Part shown: positions 52,816 through 62,252 of the stretch, piece after piece
How positions within the stretch are numbered: the stretch's first letter is position 1
How the letters are laid out: every line of letters begins with the position of its first letter
The notes under the pieces: generated by a model
Told to the model about the DNA's origin: nothing
Databases searched by the model: none
The model's input: the letters and a program-made list of their open reading frames with translations, nothing else
Program-made: the position numbers and the translations under genes
DNA from: Eubacteriaceae bacterium
Lineage (GTDB): Bacteria > Bacillota > Clostridia > Oscillospirales > Acutalibacteraceae
Reading direction: 5' to 3'
NCBI GenBank assembly: GCA_021770095.1
Contig: JAETRQ010000010.1
Coordinates: 1-64,000 of the forward strand
Length of the DNA stretch: 64,000 bases

Positions 52816-53541
52816 ATGAAAAAGATTGATGCGCATTCACATATAGGTGATTTCGGCGGTTGGGCAGGCGTTGCCTTTACAAAAGATAAACTTATTGAAC
52901 AGATGAAAGAATACGATATTGAAAAGACTTTTTTAACAGGTGCTTCTTTTAATGGGAATGATGCTGTTGTTGATGCTTTTCAGTCTTATCCTGATAAAAT
53001 TGTGCCGTTTGTATGGGTTAATCCGGCACTTGATGACGTTGATAAAAAACTTGATAAATATATTAATCAAGAAAATTTTGCAGGGATAAAAATGCAGCCA
53101 CTTTTTGATTCGTTTGTTGCAGATGACCCGGTGGTTTATCCTGTTATGGATTTTGCAAGAGAATATGATGTGCCTGTATTTATTCATTGCGGTCATCCTC
53201 CGTATTCTTTACCGTGGAGTATCGCACTCCTTGCAGAAAAGTATCCAGATGTAAATGTGACAATGATACATATGGGACACGGTCATGGCGTGTATATTGA
53301 TGCTTCCATCAAAATGGCAAAAAGATATGATAATCTTTATCTTGAGATGAGCGGTATGCCTATGGGCAGCAAAATTAAAGAGGCATATGAAACAGTCGGC
53401 AATGACAGAATTATGTTTGGTATAGATTCTCCGTTTCATCATCCAACAGTAGAGATTCAGAAGGTGCTGACCTGCGGTGTCGATGAAAAAGCACAGGAAG
53501 ATATATTCTATAATAATGCAAAAAAGTTATTGAAATTATAA
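52816..53541 (+). CDS. Amidohydrolase-type TIM-barrel hydrolase
   Basis: 241 residues with metal-binding motifs DAHSHIG (~5-11), FIHCGHPP (~125), IHMGHGHG (~150) and GIDSPFHHP (~200), as in amidohydrolase-2 and TatD-like enzymes. Its gene follows the ECF S component by one base after GGTGG, so it may act on the imported compound. The reaction is unknown. Confidence 0.88.
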   Translation: MKKIDAHSHIGDFGGWAGVAFTKDKLIEQMKEYDIEKTFLTGASFNGNDAVVDAFQSYPDKIVPFVWVNPALDDVDKKLDKYINQENFAGIKMQPLFDSFVADDPVVYPVMDFAREYDVPVFIHCGHPPYSLPWSIALLAEKYPDVNVTMIHMGHGHGVYIDASIKMAKRYDNLYLEMSGMPMGSKIKEAYETVGNDRIMFGIDSPFHHPTVEIQKVLTCGVDEKAQEDIFYNNAKKLLKL

Positions 53542-53544
53542 ATA

Positions 53545-53582
53545 AAAAGCCTTACAAACCATAAAGATTTGTAAGGCTTTTA
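53545..53582. terminator. Bidirectional terminator
   Basis: AAAAGCCTTACAAA pairs with TTTGTAAGGCTTTT, with A and T runs; it ends the hydrolase and the convergent exchanger gene. Confidence 0.9.
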
Positions 53583-53594
53583 TACTGCTCAATC

Positions 53595-54644
53595 TTAAAT
53601 AAATACTGTTACGACATAAGCGAGATAGCCGATAAGCATAACAACACCCTGCCATCTGTTGAATTTTTTTGTAATGATAGTAGGGAATACTGCAATTGCA
53701 ATTGCTGCCAAGCATACAATCATATCAATTGTAACCGATGATACGGATACAGCAAGTGCGCCTGTACCTTTTCCCATTGAAACGAATGAACAAATCGGGA
53801 GTATAAGAGTAAGGTCAATAATATTTGCACCGAGGATGTTGCCGACTGAAAGTGCACCAACTTTTTTTCTGAGTGCAGTAATCGTTGTTACAAGTTCAGG
53901 TAAAGATGTGCCGATAGCGATTGCAATAACACTGATGACTCTTTGAGGAATACCGAGTGATTTTGCGATTTCTGTACCATAATCAACCAGTAAATCGGCA
54001 CCAATTACAATTCCTGCTGCACCAAGAACGAAGAAAATAATGTTCTTTGCCCAGTCTTTTTTTGTAGCGGTTTCCTTTGTCGGTACAATATCATCTTCCT
54101 GCTGAAGTCCGATATTATCAGGAGAAGGCTCTAAATGAGTCTGTTCTTTCTTCATGGAAATGAAGTTTTCAACGAAGAATGCGATGAAAATGATGACGAG
54201 TACAATAAGACCGATTGTTGAAAGTGTATAGTATTCGTTTGTTTCACCTTCAAAGGTCATCTGGTTTTTTGCTGTGAAAATACAGCCAAGAACCAGTGCT
54301 GCTGATGCACCGAACATCATAAGTGCTTTGGGTGTGAATTCTTTGCGTTTAATTGCAAATGGCATACAAACAATAAATATACCCATAATCATTGCCGTAT
54401 TGGCTGTTACAGAACCGATTGCGTTGCCTGCTGCCATTTCAACATTACCCTTTGCCGTTGCCTGTATACTGACAATCATTTCCGGCAGAGTTGTTGCAAT
54501 AGAAACAATTGTTGCACCGATAACAAATTTAGGTACACCAAGTACTTCTGCAATCCAGCTTGCACTGTCGACGAACCAATCACCGCCCTTGATGATGAGG
54601 ATTAATCCCACAACAAAAAGGACATACATTAATACTGTTTCCAT
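53595..54644 (-). CDS. Calcium/sodium-type cation exchanger (YrbG-like CaCA family)
   Basis: 349 residues, ten predicted spans in two inverted halves. Each half has the exchanger repeat: GATIVSIATTLPEMIVSIQA (~42-61) and AIGTSLPELVTTITAL (~245-260), with the ion-binding Glu in LPE. A charged loop (~160-200) separates them. It exchanges Ca2+ or another cation for Na+/H+. Monocistronic. Confidence 0.92.
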   Translation of the reverse strand: METVLMYVLFVVGLILIIKGGDWFVDSASWIAEVLGVPKFVIGATIVSIATTLPEMIVSIQATAKGNVEMAAGNAIGSVTANTAMIMGIFIVCMPFAIKRKEFTPKALMMFGASAALVLGCIFTAKNQMTFEGETNEYYTLSTIGLIVLVIIFIAFFVENFISMKKEQTHLEPSPDNIGLQQEDDIVPTKETATKKDWAKNIIFFVLGAAGIVIGADLLVDYGTEIAKSLGIPQRVISVIAIAIGTSLPELVTTITALRKKVGALSVGNILGANIIDLTLILPICSFVSMGKGTGALAVSVSSVTIDMIVCLAAIAIAVFPTIITKKFNRWQGVVMLIGYLAYVVTVFI

Positions 54645-54716
54645 ATTTAACCACCTTTTTATTTATCTCTGTAATGATAACTTATAATTGTATATATTGT
54701 CAATATAAAATCCATA

Positions 54717-54745
54717 TTGTGTTAATATTATTTTTATGTTAAAAT
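54717..54745 (+). promoter_or_regulatory. Promoter of the CapA-like gene
   Basis: TTGTGT, 17 bp, TAAAAT, ending 40 bases before the chosen start. Confidence 0.55.
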
Positions 54746-54785
54746 ACATAATAATAGAAGTATATGTTATTTGGAGTGGACTGTT

Positions 54786-55988
54786 TTGAGAGAGAAGAAA
54801 AAAGATTTATTTGTATTAATTCCTGTAATTTGTGCGGTAGTTGTTTTAATATCATTTGCAATAAGCGGACATATAACCAAAAATAGTGATGAAAAATCTC
54901 CGACTGCGCAGACCGCTGTTTCGGCAGTTAATGAGGACGACAGTACGACTAAAGATGAAGAAAATGCAAAAGTCACTCTTGTTGCTGTTGGTGATAATCT
55001 GATTCATAATACTCTGATTGCAGCCGGTGAACAGGACGACGGCTTGCTTGATTATACTTCGCTTTATGCGAACATTAAACCTGAAATAGAAAAGGCAGAT
55101 ATTGCAGTCATTGATCAGGAGACCATTCTCGGCGGAAGTGATTTTGAATATACAGGTTATCCGATGTTCAATTCTCCGTGGGAAATCGGTGATGCTGCAA
55201 TTGCAGCAGGTTTTGATATTTTCAATTGTGCCACGAATCACACTATGGATATGGGATGGGCAGGAATTGAGAAAGAGATAGAGTATTTTTCAAACCAAAA
55301 GAATGTTGTTCAGCTTGGTGTAAATGCAAGTGAAGAGGATTATAATAAAATAACTTATTATGAAAAGAATGGTATCATCTTTTCTTTACTGAATTACACT
55401 TATGGTACAAATGATATTCCGCTTCCTCAGGACAAGCCATGGTGTGTTAATCTGATGGATAAAGATAAGATTACAAAAGATATTACCGAGGCAAGAGCAA
55501 ATTCAGACGTTGTGATTGTGTTCCCTCATTGGGGAACGGAATACAGTTTTGAAGTGTCCGATTATCAGGAGCAATATACAAAACTGTTTTCTGACCTTGG
55601 TGTTGATATTGTTATCGGCTGCCATCCGCATGTTATTGAGCCGGTTAAGTGGGTTACGAATGAAAGCAGCGGGAAGAAGATGCTTGTGTACTATTCACTC
55701 GGCAATTTTATTTCGCATCAGATTGACCCTGAAAATCTTATCGGCGGTATGGCTCAGGTGACAATCGAAAAGCATGGCAAAGAGATTGAAATTTCTTCGG
55801 CTAAGTTTCTTCCGATAGTAACACATTACAGAAAAGGAGACAGCGGCAAGTTTGAATTTAATGTTTATAAATTAGGTGACTATACCGATGAACTTGCTTC
55901 AACACAGGCACAGGATGGCTGTACAGTTGAATATTACACAAATCTTATAAACGAAGTTATTGATGAAGAATTTATTGTTATGAAATAG
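54786..55988 (+). CDS. CapA-like (poly-gamma-glutamate synthesis type) protein
   Basis: 400 residues with an N-terminal anchor (~8-28, LIPVICAVVVLISFAISG), a polar linker and a metallophosphatase-like CapA domain: VAVGDNLIHN, IDQETILGG, FDIFNCATNHTMDMGW, FPHWGTEYSF and VIGCHPHVIEPV. TTG 54786 is chosen, nine bases after GGAG; the TTG at 54771 overlaps it. No capB/capC genes lie near, so the natural role is probably not capsule making. Confidence 0.88.
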   Translation: MREKKKDLFVLIPVICAVVVLISFAISGHITKNSDEKSPTAQTAVSAVNEDDSTTKDEENAKVTLVAVGDNLIHNTLIAAGEQDDGLLDYTSLYANIKPEIEKADIAVIDQETILGGSDFEYTGYPMFNSPWEIGDAAIAAGFDIFNCATNHTMDMGWAGIEKEIEYFSNQKNVVQLGVNASEEDYNKITYYEKNGIIFSLLNYTYGTNDIPLPQDKPWCVNLMDKDKITKDITEARANSDVVIVFPHWGTEYSFEVSDYQEQYTKLFSDLGVDIVIGCHPHVIEPVKWVTNESSGKKMLVYYSLGNFISHQIDPENLIGGMAQVTIEKHGKEIEISSAKFLPIVTHYRKGDSGKFEFNVYKLGDYTDELASTQAQDGCTVEYYTNLINEVIDEEFIVMK

Positions 55989-56065
55989 ATTGTTGTCATA
56001 TTGCACAAAAAGCAGCGCTTTAATGATTGCTATCATTATATAATCGACAAAGTTATATAAAATTG

Positions 56066-56094
56066 TTGACAATCTGAAACAACAACAGTATAAT
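56066..56094 (+). promoter_or_regulatory. Promoter of glnA
   Basis: TTGACA, 17 bp, TATAAT: a near-consensus sigma-A promoter, with the start predicted near 56101. Confidence 0.85.
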
Positions 56095-56107
56095 GACATT
56101 GTAGAAA

Positions 56108-56147
56108 GAACGAGGGCGTTCCGCATTGGTGGAATGCCCCCTTTTTT
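56108..56147 (+). terminator. Terminator in the glnA leader (probable attenuator)
   Basis: GGGCGTTCC (56114-56122) pairs with GGAATGCCC (56131-56139), then a T run, all before glnA. A small alternative hairpin GAACG-AGGG-CGTTC (56108-56121) shares the left arm and would prevent it. In clostridia, an ANTAR-type protein controls glnA by antitermination, which fits this layout. Confidence 0.7.
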
Positions 56148-56180
56148 ATTTAAAACCAAATTTAGAGAGGAGTATTTACT

Positions 56181-57530
56181 ATGAGTAAGTACACAAAGGA
56201 AGACATCCTTAAAAGCGCAGACGAAAACAGCGTTGAATTTATCCGACTTCAGTTTACGGATGTATTCGGTATTATGAAAAATGTTGCAATTACAAGATCT
56301 CAACTTGAAAAAGCACTTGATAACGAGTGTATGTTTGATGGTTCTTCAATCGATGGCTTTGTCCGTATAGATGAGTCTGATATGTATCTTCATCCGGATT
56401 ATGATTCATGGACCATTCTTCCATGGAGAAAGCATCAGAATGCACAGACAGCACGTCTTATCTGTTCTGTATATTCATCGGATAATGAAACTCCGTTCCT
56501 TGGTGACCCAAGAAATGTTTTGCAGAAAGTGATTGACGAAGCAGCAGAAATGGGCTATACCTTCAATGTAGGTCCTGAATGTGAATTCTTCCTCTTTAAA
56601 CTTGATGAAGACGGCAAGCCAACCACCACAACAGGTGACGAAGGTGGTTATTTTGATCTTAATGCCGACCTTGGTGAAAACTGCCGTCGTGATATTTGTC
56701 TTGCTCTTGAAGAAATGGGCTATACAATTGAAGCATCTCATCACGAAGTTGCAGCAGGACAGCACGAAATTGACTTTAAATTTGATGAAGTTATGACAAC
56801 TGCTGACCGTGTAATGACATTCAAATATGTTGTAAAAACATATGCAAGAAAACATGGTTTCCACGCAACATTTATGCCTAAGCCTGTTTATGGTATTAAT
56901 GGTTCAGGTATGCACACCAATATGTCACTTATGACAAAAGATGAAAACGGTAAAGTGGTTAATGCTTTCTATGATCCTGAAAGTCCGGACGGACTCAGCA
57001 AAATCGCTCATAGCTTTATCGCAGGTGTTCTTGCACATGTTAAAGGTATTACAGCTTATGCTAATCCTACAGTAAATTCTTACAAAAGACTTGTTCCCGG
57101 TTATGAAGCACCGACATATATTCTTTGGTCCGCATCCAACCGTTCTGTACTTGTTCGTATCCCTGCTTCAAGAGGAATGGGTACTCGTGTGGAACTTCGT
57201 TCACCGGACCCTGCTTGTAACCCTTATCTTGAGATGGCACTTTGCCTTGCAGCAGGTCTTGACGGTATCAAAAAGAATATGACACCGCCTGAGGCTGCTG
57301 ATTATAATGTATTTGACCTTTCGGATGAAGAACTCAATGCTAAAGGTATTGAATGTCTTCCGGATTCACTTGACGCGGCTGTAAAAGCATCTGAGGCAGA
57401 TCCGTTTATTAAAGAAACAGTCGGCAATCATATCTTCAAGGCATATACCGAAGGTAAAAAGGCTGAATGGGACAGATACAGAACAAAGATTTCTCAGTGG
57501 GAGATTGATGAGTATATCACAAGATATTAA
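56181..57530 (+). CDS. glnA: Glutamine synthetase, type I
   Basis: It joins ammonium and glutamate with ATP. Family motifs are visible: [54 protein letters not shown] and the ATP-site [17 protein letters not shown]. The 449 residues fit the GSI-alpha group, which lacks the adenylylation loop, so control is by feedback and expression. GAGAGGAG precedes the ATG. Its product feeds the glutamate synthase genes downstream. Confidence 0.98.
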   Translation: MSKYTKEDILKSADENSVEFIRLQFTDVFGIMKNVAITRSQLEKALDNECMFDGSSIDGFVRIDESDMYLHPDYDSWTILPWRKHQNAQTARLICSVYSSDNETPFLGDPRNVLQKVIDEAAEMGYTFNVGPECEFFLFKLDEDGKPTTTTGDEGGYFDLNADLGENCRRDICLALEEMGYTIEASHHEVAAGQHEIDFKFDEVMTTADRVMTFKYVVKTYARKHGFHATFMPKPVYGINGSGMHTNMSLMTKDENGKVVNAFYDPESPDGLSKIAHSFIAGVLAHVKGITAYANPTVNSYKRLVPGYEAPTYILWSASNRSVLVRIPASRGMGTRVELRSPDPACNPYLEMALCLAAGLDGIKKNMTPPEAADYNVFDLSDEELNAKGIECLPDSLDAAVKASEADPFIKETVGNHIFKAYTEGKKAEWDRYRTKISQWEIDEYITRY

Positions 57531-57560
57531 TAACTATATCTTTTTAGTTGTATGCCATTA

Positions 57561-57633
57561 AAACGATTATATATCGTTTGGATTATTTAAGCACAATGAG
57601 GTGCTCGTACTTTGTGTACGGGTGCCTCTTTTT
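57561..57633 (+). promoter_or_regulatory. amtB leader with ANTAR-like hexaloop hairpin and terminator
   Basis: Hairpin 1: AAACGAT-TATAT-ATCGTTT (57561-57579). Hairpin 2: AGCAC-AATGAG-GTGCT (57590-57605), a six-base loop with A at position 1 and G at 4, the pattern bound by ANTAR antiterminators. Its right arm is part of the following terminator (GAGGTGCTCGTAC with GTACGGGTGCCTC, then T run), so the two are exclusive. Confidence 0.65.
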
Positions 57634-57675
57634 GTTTTTATTTGATTCTGTTATACAAAGGAGGAGTATAATATT

Positions 57676-59400
57676 ATGACAATGGAATCATTATTTGAAA
57701 GTTTAAGTTCCGAAATATTTGGTGTTTGGTTCTTAATCGGTGCAGCATTGGTGTTCTTTATGCAGTGCGGTTTTGCAATGGTGGAAAGCGGATTTACCAG
57801 AGCAAAGAATGCAGGTAACATCATTATGAAAAATCTTATGGATTTTTGTATCGGTGCTGTAATGTTTATTCTTTTAGGATTTGGGCTGATGATGGGTGAA
57901 GAGTGCTTGGGCGGACTTGTCGGTATGCCTACACTCGGTGTATTTACGGATTATGCAAACTTTGATTGGTCTAATTTTGTGTTCAATCTTGTGTTCTGTG
58001 CAACTGCTGCAACAATCGTATCAGGTGCTATGGCAGAGCGAACCAAATTTGTATCATACTGCGTGTATTCCGCTGTTATCTCAGCAGTTGTTTATCCGAT
58101 AGAGGCAGGTTGGATTTGGAATCCGAACGGATGGCTTGTAACACGCGGCTTCCATGATTTTGCAGGATCAACTGCAATTCATATGGTCGGCGGTATAGCC
58201 GCATTTATCGGTGCAGCAATGCTCGGCCCTCGTATCGGCAAATATAAGATTGATAAAAAAACAGGCAAGAAAAAAGCAAAAGCAATTCCGGGTCACAACC
58301 TTACAATCGGTGCCCTCGGTGTATTCATTCTTTGGTTCGGCTGGTATGGATTTAATGGTGCGGCAGCAACATCAGTTGATTCGCTAGCTTCCATTTTCGT
58401 TACAACAACACTTGCACCTTCCATTGCTACTGTTGTTGCTATGATTTTCACTTGGATTAAAGATGGTAAACCGGATGTATCCATGTCACTCAATGCATCA
58501 CTTGCGGGGCTTGTTGCCATAACAGCTCCCTGCGACTGTGTTGATGCCCTTGGTTCCATTCTTATCGGTGCGGTTTCAGGTATTCTGGTTGTAGTTGCTG
58601 TTGAAGTTATTGATAAAAAACTGCATATTGATGATCCTGTAGGTGCGGTTGCAGTGCATATGGTCAATGGTATATGGGGAACAATAGCAGTTGGCTTGTT
58701 CTCAACAGGGGCTGATGGTGTCGGCGTCGGTTTGTTCTACGGCGGCGGATTTAAACAATTGGGCATACAGCTTCTTGGTTTCGTCAGTGTTGCGGCGTGG
58801 ACCGTTGTTACAATGACAATTGTATTTTTCGTTATCAAGAAAACAATCGGACTCAGAGTATCTGCTGAAGATGAGATTGCAGGTCTTGATTCAACAGAAC
58901 ATAATCTCCCATCTGCATATGCGGATTTTATGCCCGTTGCAGGAGGTGCTGTTTTGGCGGCTGCTCCGTCAGCAGTTGTATCTGCTCCTGTTGAAAAAGC
59001 AGTTCCGGTTGAAACATATACAACAAATACAGATGCTAAACTGACAAAAGTTGTTATGATATTCAATCCTGCTAAGTTTGAAGAGATTAAGGAATCTATG
59101 AACGCTATCGGCGTAACAGGAATGACGGTTACAAATGTAATGGGCTGCGGAACACAGAAAGGTCATATAAGAAAGTATCGTGGTGTTGAGATTGAAGAAA
59201 TGAATCTTAACCCGAAGATGAAACTCGAAATGGTTGTATCTGCTGTCCCTGTTGCAACCATAGTTGATACAGCGCGCAAAGTGTTGTATACAGGCAATAT
59301 CGGTGATGGAAAAATCTTTATCTATGATGTTGATGATGTTGTTAAAGTTCGCACAGGTGAGCATGGTTATGATGCTCTGCAGGGTGTGGATGATGAATAA
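57676..59400 (+). CDS. amtB: Ammonium transporter fused to a PII signalling domain
   Basis: Residues ~1-410 are an Amt channel with about 11 spans (ESGFTRAKNAGNIIMKNLMD, GSTAIHMVGG, FGWYGFNG, AVAVHMVNGIWGT). After a ~40-residue Ala/Val linker, residues ~454-565 form a PII (GlnK) domain: KLTKVVMIFNPAKFEEI, KYRGVEIEEMNL and TGNIGDGKIFIYDVDDV. PII normally binds and plugs Amt; here it is covalently attached. The T-loop Tyr51 that is uridylylated in GlnB is Ile (RGVEI), so that control is absent. GGAGGAG precedes the ATG. Confidence 0.95.
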   Translation: MTMESLFESLSSEIFGVWFLIGAALVFFMQCGFAMVESGFTRAKNAGNIIMKNLMDFCIGAVMFILLGFGLMMGEECLGGLVGMPTLGVFTDYANFDWSNFVFNLVFCATAATIVSGAMAERTKFVSYCVYSAVISAVVYPIEAGWIWNPNGWLVTRGFHDFAGSTAIHMVGGIAAFIGAAMLGPRIGKYKIDKKTGKKKAKAIPGHNLTIGALGVFILWFGWYGFNGAAATSVDSLASIFVTTTLAPSIATVVAMIFTWIKDGKPDVSMSLNASLAGLVAITAPCDCVDALGSILIGAVSGILVVVAVEVIDKKLHIDDPVGAVAVHMVNGIWGTIAVGLFSTGADGVGVGLFYGGGFKQLGIQLLGFVSVAAWTVVTMTIVFFVIKKTIGLRVSAEDEIAGLDSTEHNLPSAYADFMPVAGGAVLAAAPSAVVSAPVEKAVPVETYTTNTDAKLTKVVMIFNPAKFEEIKESMNAIGVTGMTVTNVMGCGTQKGHIRKYRGVEIEEMNLNPKMKLEMVVSAVPVATIVDTARKVLYTGNIGDGKIFIYDVDDVVKVRTGEHGYDALQGVDDE

Positions 59401-59412
59401 ATAATGATATTG

Positions 59413-59445
59413 AATGCCGAAGGGGAGACTGTACCTTCGGCATTT
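59413..59445 (+). terminator. Terminator after amtB-PII
   Basis: AATGCCGAAGG pairs with CCTTCGGCATT around ten bases. An AT-rich hairpin (TATGTATATT/AATATACATA) follows at ~59446-59468. Confidence 0.85.
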
Positions 59446-59571
59446 ATGTATATTATAAATATACATAAGAATTCATAAATAATTGTATAAATATACTAGA
59501 AATATGTAGAATGTTGTTAAATTATACATAAAACCTTGCTTTTTTCTCTTTATTTTCTATATTCAGACTGA

Positions 59572-59601
59572 TTGACGAATCATATAATTTAGGTGTAAAA
59601 T
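59572..59601 (+). promoter_or_regulatory. Promoter of the glutamate synthase operon
   Basis: TTGACG, 18 bp, TAAAAT, ending 33 bases before the first gene. Confidence 0.65.
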
Positions 59602-59633
59602 TTAATTGTTAATTGAACTAAGGAGAGATGACA

Positions 59634-60737
59634 ATGTTAAAAGAAGGCGAAATCAGAATTCCTTCCGGCTGTGCTATTGCTGCAATAATAGACAGAAAAG
59701 GCAATCGTATAAACGGCTCTGAAATTATCAAATCAATTGCCCTTATGCATGACCGTTCAAACGGACTTGGCGGTGGATTTGCAGCCTATGGCATATATCC
59801 TGAGCATAAGGATGAATATGCTATTCATGTCTTTTTTGACACAAGCAATGCAAGAAAACAGTGTGAAGATTTTTTGTTCAGACATTTTAATATTGATGTT
59901 GCAGAAAGAATACCGACAAAGCAGGTGCCTTCCATAGAAAAAGGACCTGACATCTGGCGTTATTTTGGTAAAGCGAACAGAGTACGAATGAAGGATGCCC
60001 GTCTTGATGAAGAGGAGTATGTTGCACAATGTGTTACACGTGTTAATAATGAATTTGACGGTGCTTATATTTTTTCAAGCGGTAAGAATATGGGTTGCTT
60101 CAAAGCGGTTGGTTATCCTGAAGATGTCGGCGAATTTTATATGCTGGATAAGTATGAAGCGTATATATGGACTGCTCACGGAAGATTTCCGACCAACACA
60201 CCGGGATGGTGGGGTGGTTCTCATCCATTTAACATTCTGGATTGGTCAATCGTTCATAACGGAGAGATTTCGTCATACGATGCGAACAGAAGATATATTG
60301 AACAATTCGGTTATATCTGTACAATGCAGACGGATACGGAAGTTATTACATATTTGTTTGACCACTTGCTGCGCCATCATAATCTTCCTATTGAAGTGGC
60401 AGCAGATGTTCTGACTGCACCTGAGTGGGATGAAATTGATAAAATGGATAGTGATAAAAAAGAATATTTTACAAACCTTCGTTCCATTTATAACGGTGCT
60501 CTTGTTAACGGTCCGTTCTCCGTTATACTCGGCTCAAATAAAGGTCTGTTAGCGATTAACGACAGACTTAAACTGCGTTCATTAACGGCTGCCACAAAGG
60601 GCAACAGAGCTTATTTTGCTTCAGAGGAATCAGCAATCAGAATTATTTGTCCTGATCCTGAAAAGGTATGGTCTGTATCAGGAGCGGAACCTGTATTTAT
60701 TCCTCTTGAAATGGATGATGAGGAGGCTGAGAACTGA
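59634..60737 (+). CDS. Glutamate synthase, glutamine amidotransferase domain protein
   Basis: It releases ammonia from glutamine for glutamate synthesis. The class II Ntn amidotransferase fold is seen: catalytic Cys in IPSGCAIAA (~14), AHGRFPTNTPGWWGGSHPF, IVHNGEISSYDANRRYIE and QTDTEVITYLF. The Cys is preceded by a ~13-residue segment, not exposed at the very start. ATG 59634 is chosen since AAGGAGAG abuts an earlier ATG at 59628. It overlaps the next gene by one base. It is a separate protein, whereas classic GltB fuses it to the synthase. Confidence 0.93.
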   Translation: MLKEGEIRIPSGCAIAAIIDRKGNRINGSEIIKSIALMHDRSNGLGGGFAAYGIYPEHKDEYAIHVFFDTSNARKQCEDFLFRHFNIDVAERIPTKQVPSIEKGPDIWRYFGKANRVRMKDARLDEEEYVAQCVTRVNNEFDGAYIFSSGKNMGCFKAVGYPEDVGEFYMLDKYEAYIWTAHGRFPTNTPGWWGGSHPFNILDWSIVHNGEISSYDANRRYIEQFGYICTMQTDTEVITYLFDHLLRHHNLPIEVAADVLTAPEWDEIDKMDSDKKEYFTNLRSIYNGALVNGPFSVILGSNKGLLAINDRLKLRSLTAATKGNRAYFASEESAIRIICPDPEKVWSVSGAEPVFIPLEMDDEEAEN

Positions 60738-62239
60738 TGATTAACTTTATTCCGCGCAGATTTACAATTATTCGTGACAGAGAACGCTGCATTGACTGTG
60801 GCTGTTGTGTGCGTCAGTGTTCAAATGAATGTCACTATTTTGATGAGGACGGAAAGACTGTTCTTTGTAATTCAAATGATTGTGTTGCCTGCCACAGATG
60901 TGTTGACCTCTGTCCCACAGGTGCACTGAGAATTGAAAAATATGTCTGTGACTACCGCGATAATGCAAACTGGACTCCGCAGTACCAGCAGGAGATATGC
61001 CGTCAGGCAGAAACAGGCTCAGTTCTGCTATCAGCAATGGGCAATCCAAAGCCTTATCCGATTTACTGGGATAAAATTCTGCTCAATGCATCCCAGGTTA
61101 CAAATCCTTCCATTGACCCTCTTCGTGAGCCTATGGAAATCCGTGCCATATTAGGACGTAAACCTGAAAAACTTGAGGTTGAAAAAAAGGGTAAATCCAT
61201 TACCAAAATGCCTCCCCAGGTTATGCTTGAAACACCGATTATGTTTTCAGCAATGAGTTTTGGATCGATTTCAATGAATGCACAGAAATCACTTGCTATG
61301 GCTGCTAAGGAGCTTGGTACATTGTTTAATACAGGTGAGGGTGGTCTGCACCCTGAACTTGCCGATTTCGGTGACCACGCTGTTGTGCAGGTTGCATCAG
61401 GACGTTTCGGTGTACATAAGGGTTATCTTGAGAATTCAAAGTTTATTGAAATAAAAATCGGTCAGGGTGCTAAGCCGGGTATAGGCGGTCATCTGCCGGG
61501 TGAAAAGGTTAATGTTGAGGTATCCAATGCACGTATGATTCCTGAGGGTTCGGATGCAATTTCACCTGCACCGCATCACGATATTTATTCCATTGAGGAT
61601 TTGCGTCAGCTTATATGGTCACTTAAACAGGCAACAGATGGTAAAAAGCCTGTGTCCGTTAAAATTGCGGCAGTCCATAATGTTGCTGCAATTGCATCCG
61701 GATGTGCACGTGCAGGTGCGGATATAGTTGTTATTGACGGATTCAGAGGCGGAACCGGTGCGGCACCTACCCGTATTCGTGATAATGTCGGTATCCCGAT
61801 TGAACTTGCGCTTGCTGCTGCTGACCAAAGGCTCAGGGACGAAGGTATACGTTCAACTGTATCACTTGTTGCAGCAGGGTCTTTCAGATGCTCATCGGAT
61901 ATTGTAAAGGCAATTGCTCTTGGTGCGGATGCATGCTATATTGCATCTGCTCCGCTTATTGCAATGGGCTGCCATATGTGTCAGACCTGTAATACAGGCA
62001 AATGCAACTGGGGTATTGCAACGCAGAGACCTGAGCTTACAAAACGTCTGAATCCTGAGATTGCACATAAAAGAGTTATCAATCTTATCAATGCCTGGAA
62101 TCACGAAATTAAAGAGATTATGGGCGGTATGGGCATTAACTCTATTGACTCATTACGCGGCAACAGATTGATGCTCAGGGGTATCGGTTTAAGTGAGAAA
62201 GAGCTTGAGATACTCGGAATCAAGCACGCAGGTGAATAG
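60737..62239 (+). CDS. Glutamate synthase, FMN synthase domain with N-terminal 2[4Fe-4S]
   Basis: 500 residues. The N-terminal ~75 hold two ferredoxin-type clusters (CIDCGCCVRQC, CVACHRCVDLCPTG). The rest is the FMN TIM-barrel domain of GltB: FSAMSFGSISMNAQKSLAMA, GEGGLHPELADFGD, KIGQGAKPGIGGHLPGEKV and VVIDGFRGGTGAAP. CHMCQTCNTGKCNWG is the 3Fe-4S-like site. It makes glutamate from 2-oxoglutarate and ammonia. The start overlaps the previous stop (TGATG). Confidence 0.95.
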   Translation: MINFIPRRFTIIRDRERCIDCGCCVRQCSNECHYFDEDGKTVLCNSNDCVACHRCVDLCPTGALRIEKYVCDYRDNANWTPQYQQEICRQAETGSVLLSAMGNPKPYPIYWDKILLNASQVTNPSIDPLREPMEIRAILGRKPEKLEVEKKGKSITKMPPQVMLETPIMFSAMSFGSISMNAQKSLAMAAKELGTLFNTGEGGLHPELADFGDHAVVQVASGRFGVHKGYLENSKFIEIKIGQGAKPGIGGHLPGEKVNVEVSNARMIPEGSDAISPAPHHDIYSIEDLRQLIWSLKQATDGKKPVSVKIAAVHNVAAIASGCARAGADIVVIDGFRGGTGAAPTRIRDNVGIPIELALAAADQRLRDEGIRSTVSLVAAGSFRCSSDIVKAIALGADACYIASAPLIAMGCHMCQTCNTGKCNWGIATQRPELTKRLNPEIAHKRVINLINAWNHEIKEIMGGMGINSIDSLRGNRLMLRGIGLSEKELEILGIKHAGE

Positions 62240-62252
62240 GAGGTAGTTTGAT

